From Candidatus Cryptobacteroides gallistercoris (GTDB lineage: Bacteria > Bacteroidota > Bacteroidia > Bacteroidales > UBA932), in the NCBI GenBank assembly GCA_017694835.1, contig JADIMJ010000109.1:1-37882 (forward strand): a stretch of DNA of 37,882 nt. The letters are read 5' to 3'. The translations under genes and the position numbers were made by a program. Of the stretch, positions 15,886 to 24,911 are shown one piece after another. Each line of letters starts with the position of its first letter. The stretch's first letter is position 1. The notes beneath the pieces are model-generated. The model was not told where the DNA came from. It saw only the letters and a list, made by a program, of their open reading frames with translations, and ran no database searches.

Positions 15886-17270
15886 TGAAGATGAAGATTT
15901 CATATAGGGCCGCGGCTTCGGCCGCCCTGGCCATGTCTGTGCTCCTTGCTTGTCCGGCTTATTCCCAATACAGGGACGGGGCCGGATATGCCGGGCTGTA
16001 TGACAGCGAGACTGTGACCGCATTCAAGGAACATGTGGGATATCTTTCAGCGGCTGCGCTTGAGGGGCGGAAGGCCGGGTCCGCCGGGGAAAAGGATGCC
16101 GCGGCATACATGTATTCCTGTCTGAAGGGGTACGGTGTGGACATGCTGAGCCCGGAAGAAGGCGACATGTTCGGAATATCTGCCGACGGGGCCGACACGC
16201 TTACTTCAAGGAATGTGGCCGGTTTTGTGCAGGGGTATGACCCGGAACTCAGGGACAGGTATATTGTGGTCGGTGCCAGGCTGGACAATCTCGGCACCAA
16301 CAGCATGACTGTGGACGGCCAGCCAGTCGAGCAGATATACTACGGTGCCAACGGCAATGCGTCGGGACTTGCGATGATGGCGGAACTTGCAGGCAAGGTG
16401 GCGACCAACTCGATTTTGTTCAGGCGTTCTGTCATTTTTGTCGCTTTCGGGGCTTCCTCCGAGACTTATGCGGGTGCATGGTATTTCCTGAACCGCTCTT
16501 TTTCGGATTCAGGAAACATAGACGCGATGATAAATCTGGACATGCTGGGTACAGGTGACCGCGGCTTCTATGCTTATACGGCGTCCAATCCCGTCCTCAA
16601 TGCGATTGTGTCGTCCGTGTCGGCGGAACTTCAGCCCGTGCAGCCCGAACTCGTGACATATGAGATATATCCTTCCGACAACCGGGCCTTCTATGCGAAA
16701 GAAATACCGTCGGTGACATTCACCACAGGACGTTATCCGGAACACAACACCCCGAAGGACACATGGTCGATAATAGACTTCGGAATGATGGAGAGGGAAC
16801 TGGAGTACATATATAATTTCACGGAAGCCCTTGCCAATACGGGGCTTGAACTGGCATTCGGAGAGAGCTCAGTCCCTGACCCGAAGCCGGCGGACGACGA
16901 TGTGGTCGCGTATTATGACTGTGACCAGCGGCCTATGTTCCTGAACAGTCCCGACCCGAGGCAGTTCCTGGAGAAATGGGTGTACCAGTATCTGAAATAT
17001 CCGAAGGAGGCCGTGCGGAACGGAATCCAGGGCCGGGTAGTGGTGGACTTCATAATCGACAAGTCCGGCAATGTCACTGATGTGCATGTGACCAGGAGCG
17101 CCGACCCTCTGCTTGACGCCGAGGCCCTGCGGGTCATCTCTGCATCGCCCAAATGGAGGCCTGGAAGGATGAACGGGGAGAAAGTCCGTACTTCCATGTC
17201 CGTTCCCGTGGAGTTCAGGCTTGAGAAGAACGGAGGTTTCGGCATAAACGGAAGACTTCTGAAAAAATGA
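15882..17270 (+). CDS. M28 peptidase-like domain with lost active site, fused to TonB C-terminal domain
   Basis: Exported protein of 462 residues: signal sequence (about 1-28), M28 zinc-peptidase fold (about 45-320) and a TonB_C domain (about 365-447, with [18 protein letters not shown]). Most family metal and catalytic residues are changed. The GAHxD ligand His is Arg133 (GARLDNLG), the bridging Asp of GADDNASG is Gly158 (GANGNASG), the catalytic Glu pair of FGAEE is Ser192-Ser193 (FGASSE) and the last His of YHTP is Asn289 (HNTP). Only Asp135 and Asp220 remain. It is probably a non-catalytic binding protein. There is no transmembrane anchor beyond the signal, so the TonB_C domain is not a standard energy transducer. 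Whether LLAC (residues 21-24) is a lipobox is unclear. Confidence 0.82.
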   Translation: MMKMKISYRAAASAALAMSVLLACPAYSQYRDGAGYAGLYDSETVTAFKEHVGYLSAAALEGRKAGSAGEKDAAAYMYSCLKGYGVDMLSPEEGDMFGISADGADTLTSRNVAGFVQGYDPELRDRYIVVGARLDNLGTNSMTVDGQPVEQIYYGANGNASGLAMMAELAGKVATNSILFRRSVIFVAFGASSETYAGAWYFLNRSFSDSGNIDAMINLDMLGTGDRGFYAYTASNPVLNAIVSSVSAELQPVQPELVTYEIYPSDNRAFYAKEIPSVTFTTGRYPEHNTPKDTWSIIDFGMMERELEYIYNFTEALANTGLELAFGESSVPDPKPADDDVVAYYDCDQRPMFLNSPDPRQFLEKWVYQYLKYPKEAVRNGIQGRVVVDFIIDKSGNVTDVHVTRSADPLLDAEALRVISASPKWRPGRMNGEKVRTSMSVPVEFRLEKNGGFGINGRLLKK

Positions 17271-17314
17271 CGGAAAGAATACTGTCGCTACAACATGACA
17301 AATCATATAAGGAA

Positions 17315-20083
17315 ATGGAATACAATTTCAACGAAATAGAGAAGAAATGGCAGGCGCGGTGGGCGGCTGACCATACTTTCAGGGCCGAAGAGAATTCTTC
17401 GAAGCCGAAGTATTATGTACTTGACATGTTCCCTTATCCGTCGGGGGCAGGGCTGCATGTGGGACATCCCCTCGGCTATATTGCCAGTGACATCTTCAGC
17501 AGATACAAGAGGCTCTGCGGCTTCAATGTGCTTCATCCGATGGGGTATGATGCCTTCGGGCTGCCTGCGGAGCAGTATGCCATACAGACAGGCCAGCATC
17601 CTGCAGTGACTACGGCCAGGAACATCGCGCGCTACAGGGAGCAGCTTGACCGGATAGGGTTCTCGTTCGACTGGTCGAGGGAAATACGCACCTGTGACCC
17701 GAAATACTACAAATGGACTCAGTGGGCTTTCCTGAAAATGTTCGGAAGCTATTATGACAACAGGCTTCAGAAGGCGCGTCCCATAGAGGAACTGGAGAAA
17801 CATTTTGCGGAGAACGGGACTGAAGGCGTGGATGCGGCATGCACTGAAGAGCTTTCCTTCACGGCAGAGCGGTGGAATTCCATGTCCGCGAAGGAAAAGG
17901 CGGATGTGCTGATGAATTACCGCATAGCCTATCAGGGGGACACTTCAGTCAACTGGTGCCCGAAGCTCGGCACTGTCCTCGCCAATGACGAAGTGAAGGA
18001 AGGATATTCGGTGCGCGGCGGCTATCCTGTGGAGCAGAAGAAGATGACCCAGTGGCAGCTCAGGGTGTCGGCGTATGCCGGCCGGCTGCTGGATGACCTT
18101 GAGGATCTGGACTGGTCTGATTCCCTGAAGGACATGCAGAGGAACTGGATAGGGCGTTCACAGGGTGCTGAAATGGTCTTCAGGGCATATAACGGGGACA
18201 AGGAGTATGACATGACCATATTCACCACGAGGGCGGACACTGTCTTCGGCGTGACTTTCATGGTGCTTGCCCCGGAGAGCGAATGGGTGGAGAAACTGAC
18301 TTCCCCGGAACAGAAGGAGGCTGTGGAAGAATATCTTGCCTACGCAAAGAAGAAGACCGAGAGGGAAAGGCTCGCCGAAGCACATAAGGTCACCGGAGTC
18401 TTTTCCGGTTCCTATGCGGTGAACCCGCTTACCGGTGACAGGGTGCCGGTATGGATTTCGGAATATGTTCTGGCAGGCTACGGGACAGGAGCCATAATGG
18501 CCGTGCCGGCCCATGACAGCAGGGACTATGCCTTTGCCAGACATTTCAACCTTCCTGTCATTCCGTTGATTGAAGGCTGCGATGTGAGCGAGTCATCATT
18601 TGATGCCAAGGAAGGCATAATGTGCAATTCAGGATTCCTCGACGGAATGTCTGTGAAGGATGCGATTCCTGCGGCAATCGACTATGTGGAGTCGCACGGA
18701 ATCGGACGCAGGAAAATAAACTACAGGCTCCGTGACGCGATATTTTCAAGGCAGAGGTACTGGGGCGAGCCTTTCCCGATATACTTCAGGGACGGAATTG
18801 CCGTGCCGATGCCGTTCGGGAGTCTTCCTCTGGAACTTCCTGAGGTGGACAAGTATCTCCCTACTGAGACGGGAGAGCCTCCTCTCGGCCGTGCGGAGCA
18901 CTGGGATGTGGACGGCTGCCCGATAGAGAAGAGCACCATGCCTGGATTTGCGGGCAGCAGCGCCTATTACCTGAGGTACATGGACCCACATAACGACAAC
19001 GCCCTCGTGAGCCGGGAGGCAAATGAATACTGGCGCAATGTGGACCTTTATGTAGGCGGCACGGAACACGCCACCGGCCATCTCATCTATTCGAGGTTCT
19101 GGAACAAGTTCCTGTATGACCTCGGATATGTGTGCGAGAAAGAGCCTTTCAGAAAACTGGTCAACCAGGGGATGATACAGGGCCGTTCCAATTTCGTCTA
19201 CAGGATTGTCGGGACCAATACATTCGTCTCATACGGACTCAAGGACAGCTACGAGACGACTGAAATCCATGTGGACGTGAATATAGTGCACAATGACAGG
19301 CTAGACCTGGATGCCTTCCGCAGGTGGATGCCGGATTTTGGCAATGCTGAATTCATTCTTGAAGACGGAGAATATGTCTGCGGGCATGCGGTTGAGAAAA
19401 TGAGCAAGTCCATGTACAATGTGGTCAATCCGGACACTGTCTGCGACACATACGGGGCAGACACATTGCGCCTCTATGAGATGTTCCTCGGGCCTGTCGA
19501 GCAGTCCAAGCCGTGGGACACAAAGGGAATCGACGGTGTGCACCGTTTCCTCAGGAGGGTATGGAGGCTCTTCTATGACAGGGACGCCTTCCTTGTCACG
19601 GAGGCAGAACCGACTCCTGAAGAGCTCAGGACTCTTCATAAGCTTATATTCAAGGTCAGGACGGACATCGAGAACTTTTCCTTCAACACTGCCGTCAGCG
19701 CATTCATGATAGCCGTGAATGAACTTTATGAGCACAAGTGCAGCAAACGGGCCGTGCTGGAGCCGCTTGTGGTGCTTCTGTCTCCGTTTGCCCCGCATAT
19801 TTCCGAAGAATTGTGGGAGGCTCTCGGACACAGGGAAAGCATCAGTTTCGCACAGTTCCCCGAATATGTCCCGGCCTATACCGAGGAGGCTGTCTGCACC
19901 TATGCGGTGTCGTTCAACGGCAAGACGCGCTTCACGGTCGACCTCCCGAAGGCAATGACGAAGGAAGAAGTGGAGGAAAAGGTCAGGGCGCATGAACTCA
20001 CTCCGAAATATGTGGCCGGAGGCAACATTTCCAAAATGATTGTCGTCCCCGGAAAAATCGTCAATGTAGTGGTAAAGCAATAG
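17315..20083 (+). CDS. leuS: Leucyl-tRNA synthetase
   Basis: Class Ia aminoacyl-tRNA synthetase charging tRNA-Leu. HIGH-type motif in [17 protein letters not shown]1 editing domain with the Thr-rich [12 protein letters not shown] and [20 protein letters not shown], and KMSKS at residues 695-699, followed by an anticodon-binding helical domain. Between VNQGMIQG and KMSKS it has a roughly 75-residue segment, rich in [14 protein letters not shown], typical of Bacteroidota LeuRS. The frame opens at 17267, overlapping the M28-like stop, but ATG at 17315 ([13 protein letters not shown], after AGGAA) agrees with the family start; the protein is then 922 residues. Cotranscribed with envelope genes upstream and YitT genes downstream. 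Confidence 0.96.
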   Translation: MEYNFNEIEKKWQARWAADHTFRAEENSSKPKYYVLDMFPYPSGAGLHVGHPLGYIASDIFSRYKRLCGFNVLHPMGYDAFGLPAEQYAIQTGQHPAVTTARNIARYREQLDRIGFSFDWSREIRTCDPKYYKWTQWAFLKMFGSYYDNRLQKARPIEELEKHFAENGTEGVDAACTEELSFTAERWNSMSAKEKADVLMNYRIAYQGDTSVNWCPKLGTVLANDEVKEGYSVRGGYPVEQKKMTQWQLRVSAYAGRLLDDLEDLDWSDSLKDMQRNWIGRSQGAEMVFRAYNGDKEYDMTIFTTRADTVFGVTFMVLAPESEWVEKLTSPEQKEAVEEYLAYAKKKTERERLAEAHKVTGVFSGSYAVNPLTGDRVPVWISEYVLAGYGTGAIMAVPAHDSRDYAFARHFNLPVIPLIEGCDVSESSFDAKEGIMCNSGFLDGMSVKDAIPAAIDYVESHGIGRRKINYRLRDAIFSRQRYWGEPFPIYFRDGIAVPMPFGSLPLELPEVDKYLPTETGEPPLGRAEHWDVDGCPIEKSTMPGFAGSSAYYLRYMDPHNDNALVSREANEYWRNVDLYVGGTEHATGHLIYSRFWNKFLYDLGYVCEKEPFRKLVNQGMIQGRSNFVYRIVGTNTFVSYGLKDSYETTEIHVDVNIVHNDRLDLDAFRRWMPDFGNAEFILEDGEYVCGHAVEKMSKSMYNVVNPDTVCDTYGADTLRLYEMFLGPVEQSKPWDTKGIDGVHRFLRRVWRLFYDRDAFLVTEAEPTPEELRTLHKLIFKVRTDIENFSFNTAVSAFMIAVNELYEHKCSKRAVLEPLVVLLSPFAPHISEELWEALGHRESISFAQFPEYVPAYTEEAVCTYAVSFNGKTRFTVDLPKAMTKEEVEEKVRAHELTPKYVAGGNISKMIVVPGKIVNVVVKQ

Positions 20084-20087
20084 CAGC

Positions 20088-20984
20088 ATGAAGAATTTTT
20101 TCTCAATCCTCAAGGAGTATTCGATACTGACGTTCGGCACAGTCATCTATGTGCTCGCGTGGACATCGTTTCTCATTCCCAACGGTATTGCAAGCGGCGG
20201 CGGTACAGGCCTGTGTACAATCGTGTATTTTGCATCAAATGAAACCATTCCTGTGTCGGTGTCATTCTTCGTGCTGAATGCGATACTGCTGATAATAGGC
20301 TTTATGGCCCTTGGAAAGGCATTCGGCTTCAAGACCATCTACATCATCATCCTGTCGACGGTGCTCTTCGATGTTTTCCCGAAACTGGGGTGGAATGTCG
20401 ACTTTGACGAGAAATTCCTTGTGGCTGTGGTCGGAGGCGCGCTCGAGGCCCTGGGAATAGGCATAGTTCTCATGAAGGGAGGAAGTACGGGGGGAACAGA
20501 CATAGCCGCGATGGTAATCAACAAATACTGGCCTGTCTCGCCGGGGAAAGTCTACCTTTATTCCGACATATTCATCATTGCCTCAATTCTTCTTGTGCCC
20601 GGCAAGACCATAGAGGATATGATATACGGATATGTGGTGATGATAACATTCTCCTTCATGGTGGATTTTGTGCTCCTGGGGCAGAAGTCCTCAGTGCAGG
20701 TGCTGATATTTTCCTCAAAATACAGGGAAATAGCAGACAGGATCCTGACCATGAACAGGGGCGTGACGGCAATCAGGTCCATGGGATGGTATTCCAAGGC
20801 AGACAGCAATGTTCTCCTGGTAATCGTGCGCAGATATGAGCTGCATGCCGTGGTGTCAATCATCAAGAGCATAGACCAGTCGGCCTTCGTGTCCGTCTCG
20901 TCGGCAAGCGACGTGTATGGTGAAGGCTTTGATGAGATGAAGACCGGGATTGACCGCAAGAACAAAAAGAAGGAACTTAAATGA
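20088..20984 (+). CDS. YitT family membrane protein (DUF2179), copy 1
   Basis: Integral membrane protein of 298 residues with five to six helices in the first 200 residues, including the YitT signature GGSTGGTDI at 131-139, then a cytoplasmic DUF2179 domain (about 215-290) with SVQVLIFSSKYREIAD and RGVTAIRSMGWYSK. The tail is strongly basic (DRKNKKKELK). Starts 4 bp after leuS, and its last bases overlap the second YitT gene by ATGA. Function of the family is unknown; members are common in Firmicutes and Bacteroidota. Confidence 0.88.
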   Translation: MKNFFSILKEYSILTFGTVIYVLAWTSFLIPNGIASGGGTGLCTIVYFASNETIPVSVSFFVLNAILLIIGFMALGKAFGFKTIYIIILSTVLFDVFPKLGWNVDFDEKFLVAVVGGALEALGIGIVLMKGGSTGGTDIAAMVINKYWPVSPGKVYLYSDIFIIASILLVPGKTIEDMIYGYVVMITFSFMVDFVLLGQKSSVQVLIFSSKYREIADRILTMNRGVTAIRSMGWYSKADSNVLLVIVRRYELHAVVSIIKSIDQSAFVSVSSASDVYGEGFDEMKTGIDRKNKKKELK

Positions 20985-21952
20985 CGGCTTTGAAAACATC
21001 ATTCTGGATATCCGCGAAGGAATACCTCCTGATTACAGTCGGGCTGCTTTCATATGTGCTCGGCTGGACAGTCTTCCTGATTCCCAACAATCTGGTGGGA
21101 GGAGGCGTGTCGGGACTGAGCGCCATCATATTCTATGCGACGGGTATTCCGATGGGATATTCATATTTTGTCATCAATCTCATTCTCCTGCTCATAGGAT
21201 TCAGGATACTCGGCACAGGATTCGGGAGCAAGACGATATATGCAATCATCTTTGCGTCAGTCATGCTCAATGTCCTGCCTCCGCTCATCCCTGAATATAT
21301 CACTCAGGAACTGGCTGTCTCAAACGGCAAGCTCCTGTGCACCGTCATCGGCGGCATCCTCAGCGGCGTGGGCATCGGCATTTCCATTTCATACGGCGGC
21401 AGCACCGGAGGGACTGACATCATCGCCCTCATAGTCGGCAAATTCAGGAACATTTCCCCCGGAAAGCTTATTCTGGCGATGGATGTGGTCATAATATTGT
21501 CATCCATGCTTTTCCCGTCATATACTTCAGCCGGAGGGCTGGTGCCTTTCCCGGAAAAGCTGGCCACGTCTGTCTATGGCCTGATTATGATCACCGTGTC
21601 CGGATATGCCGTCGACCTGTATCTGTCCGGTTCCAAGCAGTCGGTGCAGGTGTTCATCTTCTCGAAGAAATATGCGGAGATTGCAGATTCCATTGTGGAG
21701 GACATGAAGCGGGGAGTGACCATCATACACGCCGAGGGCTGGTATACCAAGGAAGAGAGCCAGGTAATCATGGTAATGACCAGGAAAACCGACCTGAATC
21801 TGCTGCTCCGGTATGTGAAGACAATAGATCCTGATGCCTTCCTTTCTGTCACGAATGTAATGGGGGTATTCGGCAAGGGATTTGACACAATCAAGGTAAA
21901 ATCCGGAAAAAAGCAGAAAAAGATAGCACAGGCCAAACCTGATTCCATATAA
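20981..21952 (+). CDS. YitT family membrane protein (DUF2179), copy 2
   Basis: Paralogue of the preceding gene, 323 residues, with the same plan: membrane part carrying GGSTGGTDI at 139-147 and the DUF2179 domain with QSVQVFIFSKKYAEIAD and RGVTIIHAEGWYTKEESQV. It has an extra loop (FPSYTSAGGLVPFPEKL, about 172-188) absent from copy 1. The ATGA overlap suggests the two are made in fixed ratio, so a hetero-oligomer is possible but unproven. Last gene before a terminator at 21992. Confidence 0.88.
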   Translation: MTALKTSFWISAKEYLLITVGLLSYVLGWTVFLIPNNLVGGGVSGLSAIIFYATGIPMGYSYFVINLILLLIGFRILGTGFGSKTIYAIIFASVMLNVLPPLIPEYITQELAVSNGKLLCTVIGGILSGVGIGISISYGGSTGGTDIIALIVGKFRNISPGKLILAMDVVIILSSMLFPSYTSAGGLVPFPEKLATSVYGLIMITVSGYAVDLYLSGSKQSVQVFIFSKKYAEIADSIVEDMKRGVTIIHAEGWYTKEESQVIMVMTRKTDLNLLLRYVKTIDPDAFLSVTNVMGVFGKGFDTIKVKSGKKQKKIAQAKPDSI

Positions 21953-21991
21953 AAAGAGAAATATTGGCAAAAAAGAGAAAAATTTAAAGAG

Positions 21992-22026
21992 AGTCTCTCC
22001 TGAAGTATATCCGGGAGAGGCTTTTT
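21992..22026 (+). terminator. Intrinsic terminator after the YitT pair
   Basis: AGTCTCTCC (21992-22000) pairs with GGAGAGGCT (22014-22022), one G-U wobble, 13-nt loop, followed by TTTTTG. It closes the run that began at 15314. Confidence 0.85.
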
Positions 22027-22029
22027 GTT

Positions 22030-22037
22030 TAATTTTG
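22030..22037 (+). promoter_or_regulatory. -7 box of the AraC-type regulator gene
   Basis: TAATTTTG, an exact TAnnTTTG match right after the terminator tail. The ATG at 22068 is 30 bp downstream. Confidence 0.55.
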
Positions 22038-22067
22038 CACATGGGAAATTTCTACACTGATTGACTT

Positions 22068-23198
22068 ATGGAAGTAATATTTGGCAATGATTCAGTATCA
22101 TTATGTGCGGGAGCGGTCATATCGTGTGTATATATCGTCATGATATCTGATTTCATATTCCATGCAGTCAGGCACGGGATACGGGGGATGTCCATTTTCC
22201 GGCTGCTGTCCTTTGTCGGCGCCGTCGCCCTGGTGCTTTCGGGCTTAGCTTTCCACAAGTCAATATACTGTTCGATGTCCCTGGACATAGCATTGTCATC
22301 AATGATAATACTGGTGTCCGAATCTGCGGGGGCGAGGTATCAGGAAGAAATTCCCATGGCCGTGCTGGCTTCCGTGCTGTTTGTGCTGGCCGTCGGGATT
22401 TCGGTCATGAGGATTGCATTGCCGGAGGAGGCCGGGGACGGCGGACCGGCGCATATGACTGCCGTATTGTCGGTCTCGATGATTCTGTACTGCCTTGTCA
22501 GGGCCATTTCGGATTTTTCTGACATAAGGCGGTTCCTGAAAGGGATGACTGCCAGAAAGTATGCACATGCCGTCGTGACGGGACATTTCTGCATCCTGTT
22601 CCTTTCCCTTGCTTTTCTCGGCATTTCAGCAACGGCATTTGACGGTTTTGTGCGCCAGTTCCTTTCCCTTTTCTGTGCGGCCGGGATGACGGTTCTGCAC
22701 ATTGGCCTGTACCGGAGGGCCGGAAGGGACTCGGTCTTCATACTTTATGACGGATACGAACCTGATTTTTCCGGCAGGATGGAGCAGGTCCTGCATCCTC
22801 CCGGGGGAAAGCCCGGGCCTGATGCCGGCTACCGTACAACTTATGAAAGGCTCAATGCCCTGTTTGAAGACAAGAAGCCTTATCTGGACAGCGACCTGAC
22901 CATATCGGACATCGCAAGGGAACTTTATACGAATAAACTGTATGTCTCCAAGTCAATCAATCTGTGTTCAGGAAAGAATTTCTGCCAGTATGTCAATTAT
23001 CATCGGGTAAGATATTCGATGGAGCTTTTCAGGGCAGACCCGCGTCTTAAGGTCAGCCAGCTGGCGGAGATGTCCGGTTTCCATACCGTGGCTTCATACA
23101 ACATGGCGTTCAAGCTCCTGATGCACGAATCCCCCGGCGAATGGTGCCGCAGACAGAGGTTCATGGGCGGGGAGCAGTTTGAGAAATCGGAAAGTTAG
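22068..23198 (+). CDS. Membrane-bound AraC-family regulator
   Basis: The first 220 residues hold about seven hydrophobic helices (roughly 12-32, 42-60, 68-86, 97-116, 128-146, 168-188 and 190-210). The C-terminal 100 residues are an AraC-type double helix-turn-helix: LTISDIARELYTNKLYVSKSI for the first motif and VSQLAEMSGFHTVASYNMAF, then SPGEWCRRQR, for the second. No periplasmic sensor or kinase domain is present, so the helices themselves may sense a membrane or small-molecule cue. Its own promoter follows the YitT terminator. Targets unknown. Confidence 0.86.
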   Translation: MEVIFGNDSVSLCAGAVISCVYIVMISDFIFHAVRHGIRGMSIFRLLSFVGAVALVLSGLAFHKSIYCSMSLDIALSSMIILVSESAGARYQEEIPMAVLASVLFVLAVGISVMRIALPEEAGDGGPAHMTAVLSVSMILYCLVRAISDFSDIRRFLKGMTARKYAHAVVTGHFCILFLSLAFLGISATAFDGFVRQFLSLFCAAGMTVLHIGLYRRAGRDSVFILYDGYEPDFSGRMEQVLHPPGGKPGPDAGYRTTYERLNALFEDKKPYLDSDLTISDIARELYTNKLYVSKSINLCSGKNFCQYVNYHRVRYSMELFRADPRLKVSQLAEMSGFHTVASYNMAFKLLMHESPGEWCRRQRFMGGEQFEKSES

Positions 23199-23201
23199 GC
23201 T

Positions 23202-23209
23202 TATATTTG
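23202..23209 (+). promoter_or_regulatory. -7 box of the ettA-like gene
   Basis: TATATTTG, an exact TAnnTTTG match a few bases after the regulator's stop; the ATG at 23235 lies 25 bp downstream. Confidence 0.55.
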
Positions 23210-23234
23210 TGACCTTAACATCAAAACCGTTCTT

Positions 23235-24911
23235 ATGGCAGACGAGAAAATAATATTTTCAATGAATGGGGTGGGTAAAGTGCTCCCTCATAACAATAAA
23301 GTGATACTCAAGGACATATATTTGTCTTTCTTCTACGGGGCAAAAATCGGCATCATAGGGCTCAACGGCTCAGGAAAGTCGACGCTGATGAAAATCATCG
23401 CCGGCGTAGAGACTGCATATCAGGGGGAAGTGGTCTGGTCTCCGGGCTATTCCGTCGGCTATCTTGAGCAGGAGCCGCAGATGGATCCGGACAAGACAGT
23501 CATAGAGGTGGTGCAGGAAGGCGTGCAGGAGGTGATGGATCTGCTGAAGGAGTACGAAGAGGTGAGCATGAAGTTTGCCGAGCCCATGTCTGATGACGAG
23601 ATGGCCGCCCTCATAGAGAGGCAGGGGGAACTGACGGAGAAGATAGAGCATTGCGGGGGCTGGGAGGTGGATTCGATGCTGGAAAGGGCCATGGATGCCC
23701 TGCAGTGTCCTCCTCCGGATGCCAGGGTGGCAACTCTCAGCGGCGGTGAAAGAAGAAGGGTCGCCTTGTGCCGTCTCCTTCTCAGGCAGCCGGACGTGCT
23801 CCTGCTTGACGAGCCGACCAACCATCTTGACGCCGAAAGCATACAATGGCTCGAGGAACATCTCCGCCAGTACAAGGGTACCGTGATAGCTGTGACCCAT
23901 GACAGGTATTTCCTGGACAATGTCGCAGGCTGGATTCTTGAACTGGACAGGGGAGAAGGCATTCCGTGGAAAGGCAACTACTCCTCATGGCTCGAACAGA
24001 AGAGCCGTAGGCTTGCCATGGAGGAGAAGCAGGAGAGCAAGCGGAGAAAGACGCTGGAAAGGGAGCTTGAGTGGGTGAGGATGGCCCCGAAGGCCAGGCA
24101 GGCCAAGTCAAAGGCTCGTCTTGGAGCTTATGAGAAGCTTGCCAGCGCCGATGCAAGGGAAAAGGAGGCAAGCCTTGAAATATATATCCCGAACGGGCCG
24201 CGGCTCGGCAACAAGGTCATTGAATTCAATGATGTCTCCAAGGCATACGGAGACAAGCTTCTGTTCGAGCATCTGAGCTTCGTGCTTCCTCCTGCCGGCA
24301 TTGTCGGTGTCATCGGCCCGAACGGAGCCGGAAAGACCACCCTCTTCAGGCTCATTATGGGGCTTGAAAAACCTGATTCAGGAACAATCACAATCGGGGA
24401 GACCGTGAAGCTTGCCTATGTTGACCAGCAGCACAAGAGCATTGACCCTGAGAAGACCGTATATGAAACCATTTCAGGTGGGCTTGATTTCATAAAGCTC
24501 GGCAAGAAGGATGTCAATGCGCGTGCGTATGTGTCAAGATTCAATTTCTCGGGGGCGGATCAGGAAAAACTTTGCGGAATACTGTCCGGGGGTGAACGGA
24601 ACAGGCTTCATCTTGCACTGACTCTGAAGGACGAGGGCAATGTGCTTCTCCTCGACGAACCGACCAATGACGTCGACGTCAATACAATCAGGGCGCTTGA
24701 GGAAGGACTTGAGAATTTTGCCGGATGTGCTGTCGTCATATCCCATGACAGATGGTTCCTTGACAGGATAGCCACGCATATCCTTGCGTTTGAAGGCGAT
24801 GCCCATGTCCATTTCTTCGAGGGCTCGTATTCTGAATATGAGGAGAACAGGAAGAAGAGGATGGGTAATGATGCTCCTGCAAGATTCAAGTACAGGAAAC
24901 TTATGGAATAG
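23235..24911 (+). CDS. ettA: ABC-F ATPase, energy-dependent translational throttle protein
   Basis: Cytoplasmic ABC-F protein with two ATP-binding cassettes and no membrane domain. Walker A GLNGSGKST at 42-50 and GPNGAGKTT at 361-369, signatures LSGGERRR and LSGGERNR, Walker B LLLLDEPTNHLD and VLLLDEPTNDVD, and the basic interdomain linker at about 255-315. Length 558 versus 555 for E. coli EttA, and the tail SYSEYEENRKKR agrees with that subgroup. Known EttA binds the ribosomal E site and gates the first peptide bond according to ATP/ADP ratio. The next gene starts at the base after its stop. Confidence 0.93.
   Translation: MADEKIIFSMNGVGKVLPHNNKVILKDIYLSFFYGAKIGIIGLNGSGKSTLMKIIAGVETAYQGEVVWSPGYSVGYLEQEPQMDPDKTVIEVVQEGVQEVMDLLKEYEEVSMKFAEPMSDDEMAALIERQGELTEKIEHCGGWEVDSMLERAMDALQCPPPDARVATLSGGERRRVALCRLLLRQPDVLLLDEPTNHLDAESIQWLEEHLRQYKGTVIAVTHDRYFLDNVAGWILELDRGEGIPWKGNYSSWLEQKSRRLAMEEKQESKRRKTLERELEWVRMAPKARQAKSKARLGAYEKLASADAREKEASLEIYIPNGPRLGNKVIEFNDVSKAYGDKLLFEHLSFVLPPAGIVGVIGPNGAGKTTLFRLIMGLEKPDSGTITIGETVKLAYVDQQHKSIDPEKTVYETISGGLDFIKLGKKDVNARAYVSRFNFSGADQEKLCGILSGGERNRLHLALTLKDEGNVLLLDEPTNDVDVNTIRALEEGLENFAGCAVVISHDRWFLDRIATHILAFEGDAHVHFFEGSYSEYEENRKKRMGNDAPARFKYRKLME

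Noticed and set aside
19141..19410. Apparent insertion in LeuRS before KMSKS
   Set aside because: The segment matches what I recall from Bacteroidota LeuRS generally, so it is a family trait and not a new insertion.
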